The translations under genes were made by a program, and so were the position numbers. The notes beneath the pieces were generated by a model. It saw only the letters and a list, made by a program, of their open reading frames with translations. It did not search any database and was not told where the DNA came from. A stretch of 64,000 bases of DNA, taken from positions 28,947,543-29,011,542 of the forward strand of contig NC_080671.1 of assembly GCF_030247195.1 (NCBI RefSeq), written 5' to 3'. Shown piece by piece: positions 12,480 to 23,659 of this stretch. Every line of letters starts with the position of its first letter. Position 1 is the first letter of the stretch. The stretch comes from Topomyia yanbarensis (Eukaryota; Arthropoda; Insecta; Diptera; Culicidae).

Positions 12480-12930
12480 AGAGGAGAGGTGTCAGTACAT
12501 CGTGCACCGGATCGGTGGCTGGCCTCCTTGAATATGGTGGGAACTTTTAGGATCAGATTTCCAGGTAGCTGTTAGTATGTCAACCAGAAGAGAAGAGATA
12601 ACTAAATTAGGATATCTATCGTGTTTAAAAATATGTATATGCGAGATCAAAGATAACCAGCAAATCTCGGACTGGAGCGACGCTGAAACGATTCGTTTAG
12701 CGGAGATCTGGCGCAAGAACACTAGCCGCGCGACCAGACAACATGTTTAATATCGCGATAACCGTCACCACAAGCGCAGAGACCACTCTCCACGACCCCA
12801 ATACTCCGAAGATGCGCATTAAACGTATAATGATTGGACAAGACCCGGAGGAAGTCCCGACCTTCATCCATCCTCTTTTACCAAGATTTGTTGATACCTT
12901 TGGGATTCCTAAACCTCCATTGTCCCAAGA
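12480..12930 (-). pseudogene. C-terminal part of an R1/LOA-like LINE ORF2
   Basis: On the minus strand, from about 12860 to 12722, the frame reads 'RDFLRVLSNHYTFNAHLRSI' and then 'CACGDGYRDIKHVVWS'. This is the cysteine/histidine-containing tail that follows the RNase H domain in R1/LOA-type LINEs (pattern CxCG.GY...H..W.C). The frame then shifts and continues 'FLRQISAKRIVSAS' (12722 downward). The final Cys of the motif is replaced and there are frameshifts, so it is dead. No intact RT is seen beside it. Family assignment rests on this motif alone. Confidence 0.65.
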
Positions 12931-12939
12931 ACTTTGCCA

Positions 12940-13820
12940 GTTTTCGAGCGTCGTCTTACAAAAAAAACTGAAAAACTCGTTGAAGCTACACGATTTTTCA
13001 TAAATATCACCTTTTTATGTCTAAGTGTCAGGCTTCTCATTACCATTCTAATCTAAGTGTCCCCTTTCTCATTACCCGGAATGGAGTAATGTGAAATAAC
13101 TCAAACTAATAGTTGAATCTGTTAATTTTGTAAGATTTTTCAGATAAAGCACTCAGGAACTCCCATATTTTTCCCATATAAAATCATAAGTTTTGCGGGG
13201 TGAATGTTTGCAGCACAGCCTCTTTTAGGATCTTTCACCACTACTGTCATAATACTTAGCAGAGAAGCTATTCGTAGCTCTCATCATTTGACGAACGTTA
13301 CGGTGATATTCCCACTACGGTGCATGGCACGAGGATCTTTGCTGTCAGATAAATTTGTGTTTAAAGGACAACCATTACGTTTATATTATTATCATTTATT
13401 ATTATCATTATTTATTATCATTTCATCGCGAAACGTTAATCTTTAGAATGTTGGTCTACATGGAATGCTATCGTCGCCGATAAAATTCTTCCGTGTATTC
13501 CGAACAAAGGTTGAATCGAATAGACAACGTAGGCCCTGGTAACCAGTCGAAATATTGTTTCTCTCCTTAATCCGCCGACGAACTGGTGCCAATAACCGCT
13601 TTTTCAGCTTTCATAAAAAATTTCATTAGTGTTTTTAACGTCGGGTGTATTTGGAAAAATTCGGTTGAGCCGACGTTCAAAAAGCCCTTATAAGTCCATT
13701 TGGCGTACCATTCTGAGCATTCTCTGCCCAAAGCAGAGTGAGAGGCAGTCTACGGTTGTTCACGCCGGGCACTCGTTTCGTCTGACCTTTAACCGTTATG
13801 TGTCCGACGGTGTAATGATA
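12940..13820. other. Gene-free stretch, no recognisable feature
   Basis: AT-rich, with a short 'attattatc' low-complexity run near 13385-13425. No supported coding frame. Confidence 0.4.
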
Positions 13821-13825
13821 AAATT

Positions 13826-14085
13826 ATATGATATTATATTATATTATATTACATTATATTATATTATATTATATTATATTATATTATATTATATTATATT
13901 ATATTATATTATATTATATTATATTATATTATATTATATTATATTATATTATATTATATTATATTATATTATATTATATTATATTATATTATATTATATT
14001 ATATTATATTATATTATATTATATTATATTATATTATATTATATTATATTATATTATATTACATTATATTATATTATATTATATT
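13826..14085. repeat. (ATATT)n microsatellite, about 50 copies
   Basis: An almost perfect 5-bp repeat. Single-base interruptions (ACATT for ATATT) sit near both ends, at about 13851 and 14061, and the interior is uniform. The 5-bp period cycles through three frames without a stop, producing spurious isoleucine/leucine/tyrosine-rich frames of 152 and 91 residues. Confidence 0.95.
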
Positions 14086-14089
14086 GACA

Positions 14090-15015
14090 TTATATGCATT
14101 TGATTTAAAGGGTGAAGAGGGTGTATCAGAGCATCATTGAAGTTACAACTGGACAATGAAGTGGAAGGCCAATCGGAGTCAAAGAGCAAAAGTGATTGCC
14201 GTTCGCGACAGACAAATTTCTCTCCAACAGTTGTAAACAATTTGACGACCTCCCGTCTTTTGAAGAAAAATCAAGATCAGGTACATGCTGGGCCGGACAC
14301 AACGTTACTAACGCAGAAGAAAAATGAGCTGGAGGTGTGAACTGTGGACAATAGACCGGCAACTTTTTTGAAATTTTTTCGAAACATTGCTAAATCAAGT
14401 GGTAGTTAGCTCTACAAACCATATATCAAATATTAGTTTTTTATCGCTTTAGTTCACTAACAAGAGTATAGAAGTTTCTGGGGTGAAATATATGGAAAAT
14501 CAGAAATAAGAGATCAAAATTCCGGTTACCGGACAAAATTATTTAATCTCGAAGATCAGAAGAATTTTTAAAAATGTCCTATTCTAAGCATTTAACATTA
14601 TATTAGAATATTTTTTTACCACAAAGTCGGATCAGTCTTCTGTAATGTTGATCCTTTCATCTTCAACTATACGTCTAAGGATTTTAGAATACATAAGATG
14701 ATGCTGGCATTTTTTTACTGAATTTAATGAGTCAATTGCCTATATTTCATATATTTTTACATACAAACTTAGAAATTCTCGGAGTAAACCAAAAGCATCC
14801 GAACAAGTTTGTATTTGGAATGGGGCTTCTGGAGCCAATTACCATTCGATTGAGTGATGTTCCGAAAAAATGTCAATTTTTGTGCCCATCTATTGGACAT
14901 GCAGAATCGATGGTATCCTAATACAAAAAAACTGGCCGCTGGATAGTGTTGAGCAGTATGTGGAGGTAACACAGCGAGGAATTGATTAGTAAATACCAGA
15001 TCTGGCAAGCTTAGT
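14090..15015. other. Gene-free stretch, no recognisable feature
   Basis: No supported frame or repeat. Frames of 60-80 residues here show no family motif. Confidence 0.4.
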
Positions 15016-15021
15016 CATAGA

Positions 15022-15555
15022 TTCACCCATATCGTAATATGCGACAAACCCATGACTCAGACATTGCTTTTGATGCACAATGTACTACACAACCCTACAA
15101 GTATCCACTTCTTCATCATAGACGCAATTCCACGGCTGCACAACACCAGGCAAATTAATTATCACTCACGACCTCGCACATATTCAAACTTTGGCCAGAA
15201 ACGATTTGCCTTCACAGGCCCTGCAAAATATAACAACCTGCCTAGACATTCACAGATCATTTTGTTTATCATTTAAATCTAACATTAAAAGGTACGAACC
15301 CAAATACCTCAAGTCAACTCCAGTTGAGGTCCTCAACTATTAATTTAAATTGTCTTATATTGTTTTTCTCCTGTGATTAATGTCATCTAACTTTTAAATA
15401 ATTAATTTAAATTCAATTATTTCTTAGTAGACATTGAGTAACTATTTTATGTTTGAAATGTTTCTTGTGCTTGTGCTTTTTTAAAAGGATACTGTATCCA
15501 CTAGAAGCACATTATTTGTTTTGTCAGTAAGGCGTTAGAATAATAAAGCACGCTT
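15022..15555 (+). pseudogene. 3' end of a non-LTR retrotransposon (ORF2 C-terminus and 3' UTR)
   Basis: The frame starting at 15052 reads 'PRLHNTRQINYHSRPRTYSN' then 'FGQKRFAFTGPAKYNNLP'. This is the conserved extreme C-terminus of several LINE ORF2 families (pattern 'HNTRQ...PRTRT.FG.RSF.Y.GP..WN.LP'). The frame is then shifted by one base near 15260 and continues 'SFKSNIKRY' to a TAA at 15341-15343, which fits the usual '..FKS.IK.Y' ending. An AT-rich tail with AATAAA-like sequence follows to about 15555. No RT domain is present, as expected for a 5'-truncated copy. Confidence 0.7.
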
Positions 15556-15691
15556 GCGTGAAATTGTCTTCAAAAATCCTGAATCGCACACGAACTCCAG
15601 CATAAATTTTGACTGAATTTCCGATCCCTACTAACAATCTCCCTCCTCTCGTGTCAATCTACGTGCCGACCAACGACCAGCGATGTCAGAT

Positions 15692-16929
15692 TAAAGGACG
15701 AACACGGAATTGTTGCGACACCGAAAATGTCATGCCAATTTTCTTATAATGTTTAAAATCAAACCAAAATTTTAGGGTAGTTTTATACATATATTTACTT
15801 CAAAAATCAAAAGAAGATGGAGCCTTGAGTGTAAAATTGAACGCATTTTCGCTGGATGCCCTCCATCAAAGTCTTTACAGTGTCATCCGGTACCAGTTTC
15901 TCAGTTTTTTTCCATTTTCTTAACATGTCCTTCTCGTCTTTGACTGTCTTCTTGCTCTTCCGAAGTTCCCGCCTCATCATTGCCCAGTACTGCTCCACAG
16001 CTCCGGACAGTTTGGCGGATTCATGTCCTTTGGAACAAAATGGACAGAATTAGCCTCATACCACTCCAGGACACTTTTAGAATAGTGGCATGATGCCAAA
16101 TCTGGCCAAAATAGCGGAGCTTCGTCGTGCTGCTGCAAGAACGACAAAAGGCGCTTCTCGGGGCACTCAGATTTGTAGATCTCGCCATTTACTGTGCCCT
16201 TTGTCACGAACGGCTCACTCCTCAGTCCGCAAGAGCAGATGGCCTGCCAAATGAGATATTTGGAGGCGAACTTCGACATTTTCTTCTTCTTACATTTGTC
16301 GTCCACATAGAGCTTGCTCTTGTCGGTGAAAAACTCCAACCCCGGAATTTACTTAAAATCGGCTTTTATATACGTTTCGTCGTCCATCACACAGCAGCCA
16401 TATTTTGTCAGCATCTTCTCGTAGAGCTTCCGTGCCCGAGTTTTAGCTGTCGATTGTTGCCGCTCATCGCGGTTTGGGAAGTTCTGTTACCTAGTCCAGC
16501 TCTCTTCTTTGCATTCTGGACGTAACATGCCGATCTTTTTAGCCAAATCACGGCTTGAGACGCTTCACCTTTCCCTCCGTCTTTTTGTTCTCCACTCCCG
16601 GTTTTCTTCCAGCTCATTTGCCGTGGTCCAACGTCAACCGCTCCTGGAACCTCTTCAACACTCTCGAGACGGTTGAATGGTGAATGTTCAACATTTTTCC
16701 CAAATGCCGGTGCGACAGGTCAGGAAATTCCAGGTGTTTGGAAAGAATTTGTTCTTTCAACTCGCGTTGGTTCTACTCCATTTTCGTTGAATCGAAAAAC
16801 ACGACTTCGAGTTTGACAGCATGTAACAACAATACACATCAATGAGAAAGTGGGCAAAATTTGGTTGATTTTTACCCAATGGTAAAAAAGTTGTTGAATG
16901 TGTCGCAATAATTTCGTGTTCGCCCTGTA
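15692..16929 (-). mobile_element. Full-length but dead DD37E Tc1/mariner element
   Basis: The ends are 28-bp inverted repeats. The left reads AAGGACGAACACGGAATTGT and then TGCGACAC; the right, on the minus strand, reads CAGGGCGAACACGAAATTAT and then TGCGACAC. They match at 24 of 28 positions. Each end abuts a TA (15692-15693 and 16928-16929), the target duplication of the superfamily. The body between the TAs is 1,234 bp, normal for a small mariner-type element, and it holds one transposase relic on the minus strand. Confidence 0.9.
15807..16781 (-). pseudogene. DD37E (ITmD37E-type) transposase, inactivated
   Basis: This would cut and paste the element that carries it. From the start codon at 16781 the minus strand shows a helix-turn-helix region ('ELKEQILSKHLEFPDLSHRH', 'LGKMLNIHHSTVSRVLKRFQ') ending in a stop at 16614-16616. 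After frameshifts comes 'RDERQQSTAKTRARKLYEKM', then 'VMDDETY' with the first catalytic Asp at 16379-16384. A nonsense codon at 16349-16351 replaces the residue after 'KADFK'. The second Asp is in 'WPDLASCHY' (16100-16102) and the Glu in 'EQYWA' (15993-15995). A roughly 7-base deletion at 15996-15997 shifts the frame; restoring it gives exactly 37 residues between Asp and Glu, the hallmark of the DD37E group known from mosquitoes. There is also a stop in codon 3. Several independent lesions show long inactivity. Confidence 0.88.
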
Positions 16930-17037
16930 GTGTACATACATTCATACATACTCACACACATACAGACATTGTCTCAATTCGTCGAGCTGAGTCTATTGGT
17001 ATATGAGACTCGGTCCTCCTGGCCTCGGAAAACCTTT
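16930..17037 (+). repeat. CA-rich dispersed repeat fragment
   Basis: 'acatacattcatacatactc' leads into 'gtcgagctgagtctattggt' and 'gagactcggtcctcc'. The same order of motifs is found at about 48085-48220. It directly abuts the right end of the DD37E element, so that element probably inserted into or beside it. Confidence 0.6.
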
Positions 17038-17039
17038 AT

Positions 17040-17670
17040 ATACTTTATATTTCTTTTGTAAGAAATGTAGAAACAAAATAATGAAATACTAGAGTTTGAG
17101 TACTGAAGATAACTGGATCGGTATCGGTTTCATAAAAGCGACCTTCACCGTTATGGTTAATACTTTTCATAACAATGAATAGTGTCTTTCTAGAGCTGTC
17201 GAAATGTATTTAATCTTTGGGCTCCTAAGTTCAGCAACATCCGAAGGTCCCGACTATTCTCAAAACGACCCTGCGCTCACTTCCTTCTTCCACTCGATGC
17301 CTCATCCTGTAACATGAAATTAATACTAATCTACTCTAAAGCCCATTAATTTGGACAGATTCTAGCGACAGCCGATCGCTACGGTTCTCCAATTCACGCT
17401 GCAAGGTTCTCGCATTACATCTATAATTTGCCTCCCACTCACCGAAATTAACCCGTGACGGGTATATTATAGTAGTACCATATATGCACTCCACCGTCGT
17501 CGTCGTAGATTCCAAGTGCTCATTATTTGTTGATTGAAAAGATAGCGCTCCATTGGCTCTGAAAATCGCACATGAGTTGGTCGTTTCTCAACCTGAAAGA
17601 TCAGTCGTTCCCCATGGGTGTTAATGCTGCGTAATTTATATCGATTTCGTTAACTATTAATTCAACGTTT
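17040..17670. other. Gene-free stretch, probably unique sequence
   Basis: Base composition is more balanced than in the transposon-rich parts. No open frame longer than a few dozen codons and no repeat match. Confidence 0.4.
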
Positions 17671-17674
17671 ACAG

Positions 17675-17722
17675 GCCCCAGCCCGAAACCGATTGGAATT
17701 CAGGTGGGATATGGAGTTTATG
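17675..17722 (+). other. Possible small host exon (48 bp)
   Basis: A TTTACAG acceptor-like end (to 17674) and a GTAATG donor-like start (17723) bracket 48 bp. With a 2-nt leading phase they read 'PSPKPIGIQVGYGVY' plus one base. The block is Pro/Gly-rich, open, divisible by three and more GC-rich than its flanks. I do not recognise the peptide. Chance is a serious alternative because the signals are short. It is listed because it is one of the few exon-like patterns in the window. Confidence 0.2.
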
Positions 17723-18538
17723 GTAATGAGCCACTTTTTTTCTGCTTCGATTGTGTTATTTCTTATTAAATAGATACTAGATTTTTCAATGCAGGAGATT
17801 GATCGTGGGGCAAATTTCAATAGAATACTAATTCACCTTAAAGTGTCACTGCAGGGAATTGATCGTGCTCGAACAGCGAGTGCCGTTAATCAAGTTCAGG
17901 GTGAGCACTTAGTTGCAATCAATGACACCATTGCACTCTCATATGTGCATGTGGGCCGTCCCAGTCAGTGTGGCGACTCTCTAGGCTTTCAGCAACGGCG
18001 GGTTGCATTTCGGTTCACACTCTTTGTGTGAAACTTCCACCTCATTAGGCATTTCAGAGTGAATCCATCAACTGTTGTCGTTCCGGGGCGAGGAGTTCCC
18101 CCCCCCCCCCAACAACCATCGATGGGGCATCAGATTTGCATCATTCAAACGAGCGCGCGCTGGGGATGGGATGCAACCGTGAGTGCAAATTGCACAGTTT
18201 CACCGCCTCCGGGGCAGCACTAAGTAAACAGAAGGCGGCAGAAAAGAGAATCAACATAAATTTAAATAAGCATGAATTCCATCACCACCGCGGCAGCACC
18301 CGCCGCGGTAAGCCGTAAAAGGAGACCAACAACCATCCGAGGTGTTTGCTAAAGTTCCATATTTGCATATAATGAGACTGGGGTCATCTCCCTTTCCTTT
18401 CGATTAGTTCTGGCAGGATCTGGGTGAACTGGAAAGTAAACAATCGATTTTACAGTGACACAGATTTTCTTCTGTGCGACGGTGGAAGACAGTTTTAGCA
18501 GGAGTAAAGTTTCGAAATGACAAAAACAGCAATAAATC

Positions 18539-19069
18539 TTGTTTTTATTACATGACTCTAAAACAATAAGCTTCTCAGCAGGATTTCAACATATTGTTCG
18601 ATTCAGAAGAAAACGCAGTAGGCCTGCCAAAAGCCTTTCAGGTGTGACGGTTTGGCTTGATCGAGATCACGTGGCCAGCGTCAATTTTCCTGTCTTGCGA
18701 AACAGGCCAGAACCATCGTATCGGCTGTCATCGGTTGAATTAGTGTGCGAAAATTCACGACACTTGTCACGATTCGGTCGGAGCAAATCAGCGCCACTGT
18801 CCAGCATCGCGAAATTCAATATCCAAGATGAAATTAATCCACTCTCGGTGCAATGTGCAATGATGGTTTGCAATCATCGTGCCGGAGACCTGCAGGCTGG
18901 CGGCTCCTTTCGAATCCGTTCCGCTCGTCATAATCATCACAGTGTATCTTTCCCTCTCTCGTTCCTTCGCTTCCTCACAGAGCGGAGCAAAAGTGATACT
19001 AGAGGTACTTGTTTGCCCGTTTGTTTATTTGTTTGCTTGATTGTTCGAGCGAAGCGCGGTGCGCATTAA
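18539..19069 (+). other. Unrecognised 176-codon open frame in unique sequence
   Basis: This is among the longest frames not made of repeats. The predicted protein is Ser/Arg-rich with no motif I recognise and ends in a low-complexity Cys/Leu/Val stretch ('LPVCLFVCLIV'). Codon use does not look selected, and a shorter frame overlaps it in antisense. The surrounding 18.0-19.4 kb is relatively GC-rich and looks single-copy, as a promoter or first-exon region can. Most likely it is not a gene; low confidence. Confidence 0.12.
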
Positions 19070-19079
19070 AGGAGCAGCC

Positions 19080-20680
19080 AGCGCAAACGTAGTTTAGCTG
19101 CACTTTTCAGACTTTTGCGCACCGCTTGATTCGCTGCACACACACATATTTTTGTGCAATTTACAACGAGAAAATTGACAGGTTTTGTAAACTGTCCTTT
19201 CCCGAACGACCGACCCCGCGAGGGTCCGATGCGGCGGAGGGAAACACGACTGGCGACTTATCGCTCACGCAATCTCTCTACCGGGCCACGGACGGAGCAA
19301 AATGCGATGACTTTTGGGTTATTTGATGTGAGCCGCCTTCGGGCAGTGCCTACTTGTAGAAAGTAGTACCGCAAACTTCGGTGCAATCGTGCATAGATGT
19401 TCGAGGTGAAATTGCAGTAACTATCAGATTGGCAAGACAGGGATATTCTATAGCTGTATTAACTTTTTGGCGATTGCCAGTATATCGATCAGTGTTGTTC
19501 TGTTAGGAAGGACTAGCCAACTAGAGAGACAAAAAATCTATTCGTTCCGTTGATCTTCAAAGAACATGTGAGCAAAATGTGTGTTCTGAACATGTTATAA
19601 AGGATACCAGTGGCGTAGCCAAGGGAGGGTTTTGGGGGTTAAAACCTCCTCCAAACCAAAATATTTGAATTGAAGAAAAAAAAAGTTTGATGCTGACTAG
19701 TTTATTAAATATTCAAATAATAATTTTGGAAGTTTATTATCTGTTCATTACATTGATAAATTAATGTTTTAAACGTTATGGGGACTTTTTGTAAATTGTG
19801 AGAATGGGATCTTGTAACTAATATTTTAGTGAGGATCCTATAGTTGATAAATAATGTAAATATCAAGCAAAATAACTCAATGAAAACGCCTACATAGACA
19901 CTGATGAAAAATGGCGCTTTACGCTTGTCTCTAACAGGTCAGAATCGGTTTTTATGCGCATTTGATTTTTTGGGGTTATCACTTATATAAAGTGCCACTA
20001 GCTAAGATTGGTAATAAAAAAAATTGAAAATTCTCCACGTTTTTCGCTATTTATGGTGTACATTTGGGTATCGAATTGAATAACGCCAAGATTCCATAAT
20101 TTGGAAACCATCAGCTTTTGGAGGTTTAGTATTTAGCAGCATAATTTTGTTGATTAATTTTTCCAGTTGGATGCATTACTAATTCCAATCAAATTTAGTG
20201 TCTTCAGCAAAGTTTTCAAGAATTTTATTGCTAATAGCTTGGTTGAAGATATGAATGCAACCCGTATTTGTGCATTATAGGCCATATTGCACTACGAATT
20301 CCCTTACTAACGGTTATAGGGGACAACAAAGAATTTGGGAGAACACCTTGTAGATGACGTTTACTATCCTAGTATGCAAAAGTGATTTCAACGTCACTTT
20401 GGTCAAATTGAACTTTTTCGTATTTTTAAGTTCACTACGAAAATTTGCATCTTTCAGTGCAAACGACTTCAAATTAAAAAAAATAACCTGTTGAAATGCG
20501 AAAAGCAAAGTGGCGAAAGCAGGCTTTTACCCGCACCATGCAAGATTTGAAAATTGAATTTCCTGAAAAATATACTCGATGGAATTTACGTCGCCTTTGC
20601 ATACAAGGGCAGTTCAGTAATGTGATTAATCGGTAATTAGTTGCAAAAATCCCGCTTAACACCATTTTTATAGATGGGAC
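19080..20680. other. Gene-free stretch with a possible transposon end near 19609
   Basis: At 19609 'ccagtggcgtagccaaggga' begins a stretch that resembles the outer end of hAT-type elements (CAGTGGCG start). No matching opposite end was seen. The remainder to 20680 is AT-rich without a supported frame. Confidence 0.3.
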
Positions 20681-20684
20681 ATAC

Positions 20685-22005
20685 TACTCCCTACATCCTA
20701 AAATCTCCTTCTATCATCCTGAAGAAATGGGCATCCACATTATGTGCTCTGTTGAAATTAATCTTCAACCAACCGCTTTCCCAAGCAGAAGCTGTGTTGG
20801 AAGAAATCGGTCATGTTTCCCATTTTTAACAATGGTGGTAAGCAAAATTGAGCAAACTATTGCGGCATTACCTCTCTTTGCGCAGAATCGAAACTATTAG
20901 AGTTCTAGTAGGTAATGTCTTATTAAGAACGACTCAAACGTACATATCATCAGAACAACATGGCTTCTTCCCAGTTAGATCCACCACTACCAATTTAGCT
21001 CAGTTCTCCTCCAGTATTAAATATATATAATCTGGAGCCCACATAAATGCTATCTATCTCAAAGCGGCATTTGATCGCGTGGATTATTTTCTACTGCTAG
21101 CGAAAATTCAGCAGCTTGGTGCATCTCAAAACTTTACGGAGTGGCTCAAACCATATTTAGTCGACTCATATAGCTTCATTAACACGTCGTGAGACCCCCA
21201 GGGAAGCAACAAGTTTCTCATATAGAAAGGTTATGCAATCACTCTGAAAAACGTCAACCTAATCCCGGCCTTTGACTCGCATAAGGTTTCTGGATTTTAA
21301 CAGGGGCGCAGTTGATGGTGTACGGAGAGGGGTTACACCCCCCCCCCCCCCTCTACTGTTCACTCCCCTCCTTCAAAAATCTCCTTAAATCACCCCTCAG
21401 ACCACCACCCCATCCAGCCCTCATACTCTTCCCTTTTAACCCCATCATCTTTAAATCACCACTATATCACAAAGCATACCAATTTAAGCTGGAGAGTCGT
21501 TCGTTCATGGGACTTTCGCCCTCCTCACATACCCACCCTCGCATGACAAAATGAGTTAGCAAGCAGATAACATTGATCTAATGCTGATTAGGGTAATGAA
21601 GTACGATATTTTTTTGTTTTGTGTTTCACCGTCGATACGTAGCTCATCAAGTTCGTGGCTGGCAAGCCATTGTGTATAAGTGCAAAGTGTACTAAGAATG
21701 TAATGGATATTTCCACAATTATGTTGAACATAAACAGCCTCCGTGCCATAGTTTAGAGAAATGAGAAAGGCACAGTTGCACCGCTAGGTGGATAACAACA
21801 GGTTTTTCCTTGTACTTCGATGACGTTTGCTTTATCTTACCGCCGGGATACAAACTAATCTACATTGACAATCTCAAACTATTTCTAATTATACGTTCCA
21901 TCGCACTACAGCGCCACTTAGATGTTTTCAATTACTGGTGTTCTCGTAACCTTTTAACTCTCAGTGTGTTCAGGTGCTATGTAATCTCATTTACACTGAT
22001 AGAAT
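20685..22005 (+). pseudogene. LINE reverse transcriptase, broken and split by a MITE
   Basis: This was the RT domain of a non-LTR element. RT motifs appear in order across several frames: 'GITSLCAESKLLE' (about 20855-20905), 'QHGFFPVRSTTTNLAQFSSS' (about 20953), 'AIYLKAAFDRVDY' (about 21049), 'PQGSN' (about 21197-21210), then after a 0.6-kb insertion 'FDDVCFILPPGYKLIYIDNL'. There the catalytic YADD box has decayed to YIDN (21861-21872). 'RHLDVFNYWCSRNLLTLSV' and 'VISF' follow and the match ends at about 22005. Stops and frameshifts make it non-functional. It belongs to the same broad family as the LINE at 44082-46262, which has the same 'PQGSN', 'PPG' and 'VISS/VISF' landmarks. Confidence 0.85.
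21214..21808 (-). mobile_element. Approximately 595-bp MITE-like repeat inserted in the LINE RT
   Basis: One end is 'tttctcatatagaaaggtta', the other 'gcaccgctaggtggataaca'. The block matches 47181-47783 in reverse complement through the whole length, including a C-run at about 21341, 'cctctactgttcactcccct' and 'acataaacagcctccgtgcc'. LINE reading resumes on the far side, so this is an insertion. The exact target duplication is not resolved. Confidence 0.8.
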
Positions 22006-22009
22006 ATAT

Positions 22010-22810
22010 TCGTGAATCGCTAGGAATTAGTTTCGTACAGAAAATTTGCATAAAATATGCGAATTTTTCGTACATATAATGAATCGTTCGTAGTTCTATT
22101 GAAAAACTTTTATTTTTTGTTACGAGATTTTCGTGAAAACCACGAAACGACTTTCGTTGGCTTATTATGAAATGGCTTCATTAGGCAAACGAATTGTTCG
22201 CTGGTATATACGAAAGTCTTTATAATATTTACGAGCACCATTCGTCAAACCGTCAACGTCAAAGGAGCTTCAATGGAGGTAGAATATGGAGTCATTGTCG
22301 CTATACGTCAGATAATTGTTGATCATGACGACCTAAGAGAAGAGAAGACAATAGCGTAGCTCAATATTGAACCAGCTTCTGATTGGTCATTTTACCAGTC
22401 ATAAGCGCTCCAGTCATTCACATCAACATTTCGTGCAAATTGAACAAAAGACCTAAATGACGATATAGTTACGCGTATTGTTAAGAGAGACACGAATAAA
22501 CATGAATTTTTAAATGCAGCTAGCATTGTAAATTCTTGGTAGAGGTGTGATCTTTTAGGTACAATTATTTTCGGCAATTGTAAAAAATATTCAAAGGGAA
22601 TCTGGCAACGATGAACGCTTGTTGTCTTCAGATTTACGGCAGGGCCAAGTCGAGAAAATTAAGAAGAGCAAGAAGGCTGAAGAAGGAAGATTTCCTGAAC
22701 CTCTTTCGCTTCCATTTGATCCAGAATCCGGAACAGAACGGATTCAGTTGAGCCATCGCGAACTGCTCGTTGGTTTTGTATAAATAAGATTGAGTTTTCC
22801 TCTGCAGGAG
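22010..22810. repeat. Unassigned repeat-like stretch with TTCGT motifs
   Basis: It contains scattered 'attcgt', 'cacgaaa' and 'aacgaattgttcgctggtat' motifs related to the tandem repeat that follows, but arranged differently. Probably the decayed head of the same element. The minus-strand frames here have no recognisable motif. Confidence 0.35.
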
Positions 22811-22829
22811 CAATGTCAAAATAATACGT

Positions 22830-23655
22830 TACATATACGAAAAATTCTCTTAGATGAACAAAATGAATTCGTGCGACCAACGAGATTGTTCGTAATATAT
22901 ACAAACATTTATTAAAATAAGCCAAACGTTTCGTTTCATTCACGAAAAATAATGTCGTTTTCCACGACGACATTCGTTCAATGTACACCAAATAAATAAA
23001 ATTTACGAAAACTTTCGTTCATGAAGCGGTCATTTCAACATACCACAATAAAACCGAATTTGCCGGATCTATTTCTTTAATTAAAAAAAATCGGTGTTGA
23101 CAAACATCGATCCCAAAGGATCGAATGAAAAATTAAGACGATAATAAATACGAAAACTTTTCTAAGATGAATGAAAAGAATTCGTGCGACCAACGAAGTT
23201 GTTCGTAATATACATTAATGTTTATTAAAATAAACGAAACATTTTGCTTCATTCACGAAAAATGATGTTGTTATCAATGATAACATTCGTGCATTGTACA
23301 CTAAAAAGTTAAATTTACGAAAACTTTCGCTCATCAATCGGCCATTTCTTCACACCGCAATCTTTCTAGTCCTCAACAATAATGAGTAGGTTGAAATAGA
23401 ATCGAATTCCTCAACAATGATGAGCAGGTTGAAATAGAATCGAATTTGCCAGATCGATCCCTTTAATTAAAAAATCGGTGCTGTCAAACATCGATCATAA
23501 AAGATCGAATGCGACCAACGAAATCGTTTGTAATATACATAAACGTTTATTGAAATAAACGAAACATTTCGTTTCATTCACGAAAAATAATGTCGTTATC
23601 AACGATTACATTCGTGCAATGTAAACAAAGTAAGTAAAATTTACGAAAACTTTCC
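22830..23655 (+). repeat. Tandem repeat, unit about 315-330 bp, close to three copies
   Basis: 'ttcgtgcgaccaacga' or its shortened form recurs at about 22868, 23181 and 23507. Each unit then carries 'gttcgtaatatatac', 'gtttattaaaataa', 'ttcattcacgaaaaa', 'aatgtcgttatcaacga' and 'aatttacgaaaactttc' in that order. Units 2 and 3 also share 'aaatcggtgctgtcaaacat' and 'gatcgaat'. A short hairpin ('aatgtcgtt'/'aacgacatt'-like) sits in each unit. The array ends abruptly at LINE sequence. Confidence 0.75.
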
Positions 23656-23659
23656 CATC

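Noticed and set aside
13629..14087. 152-codon frame with a Tyr/Ile/Leu-rich tail
   Set aside because: Two thirds of it is the (ATATT)n microsatellite, and the N-terminal part matches nothing I recognise.
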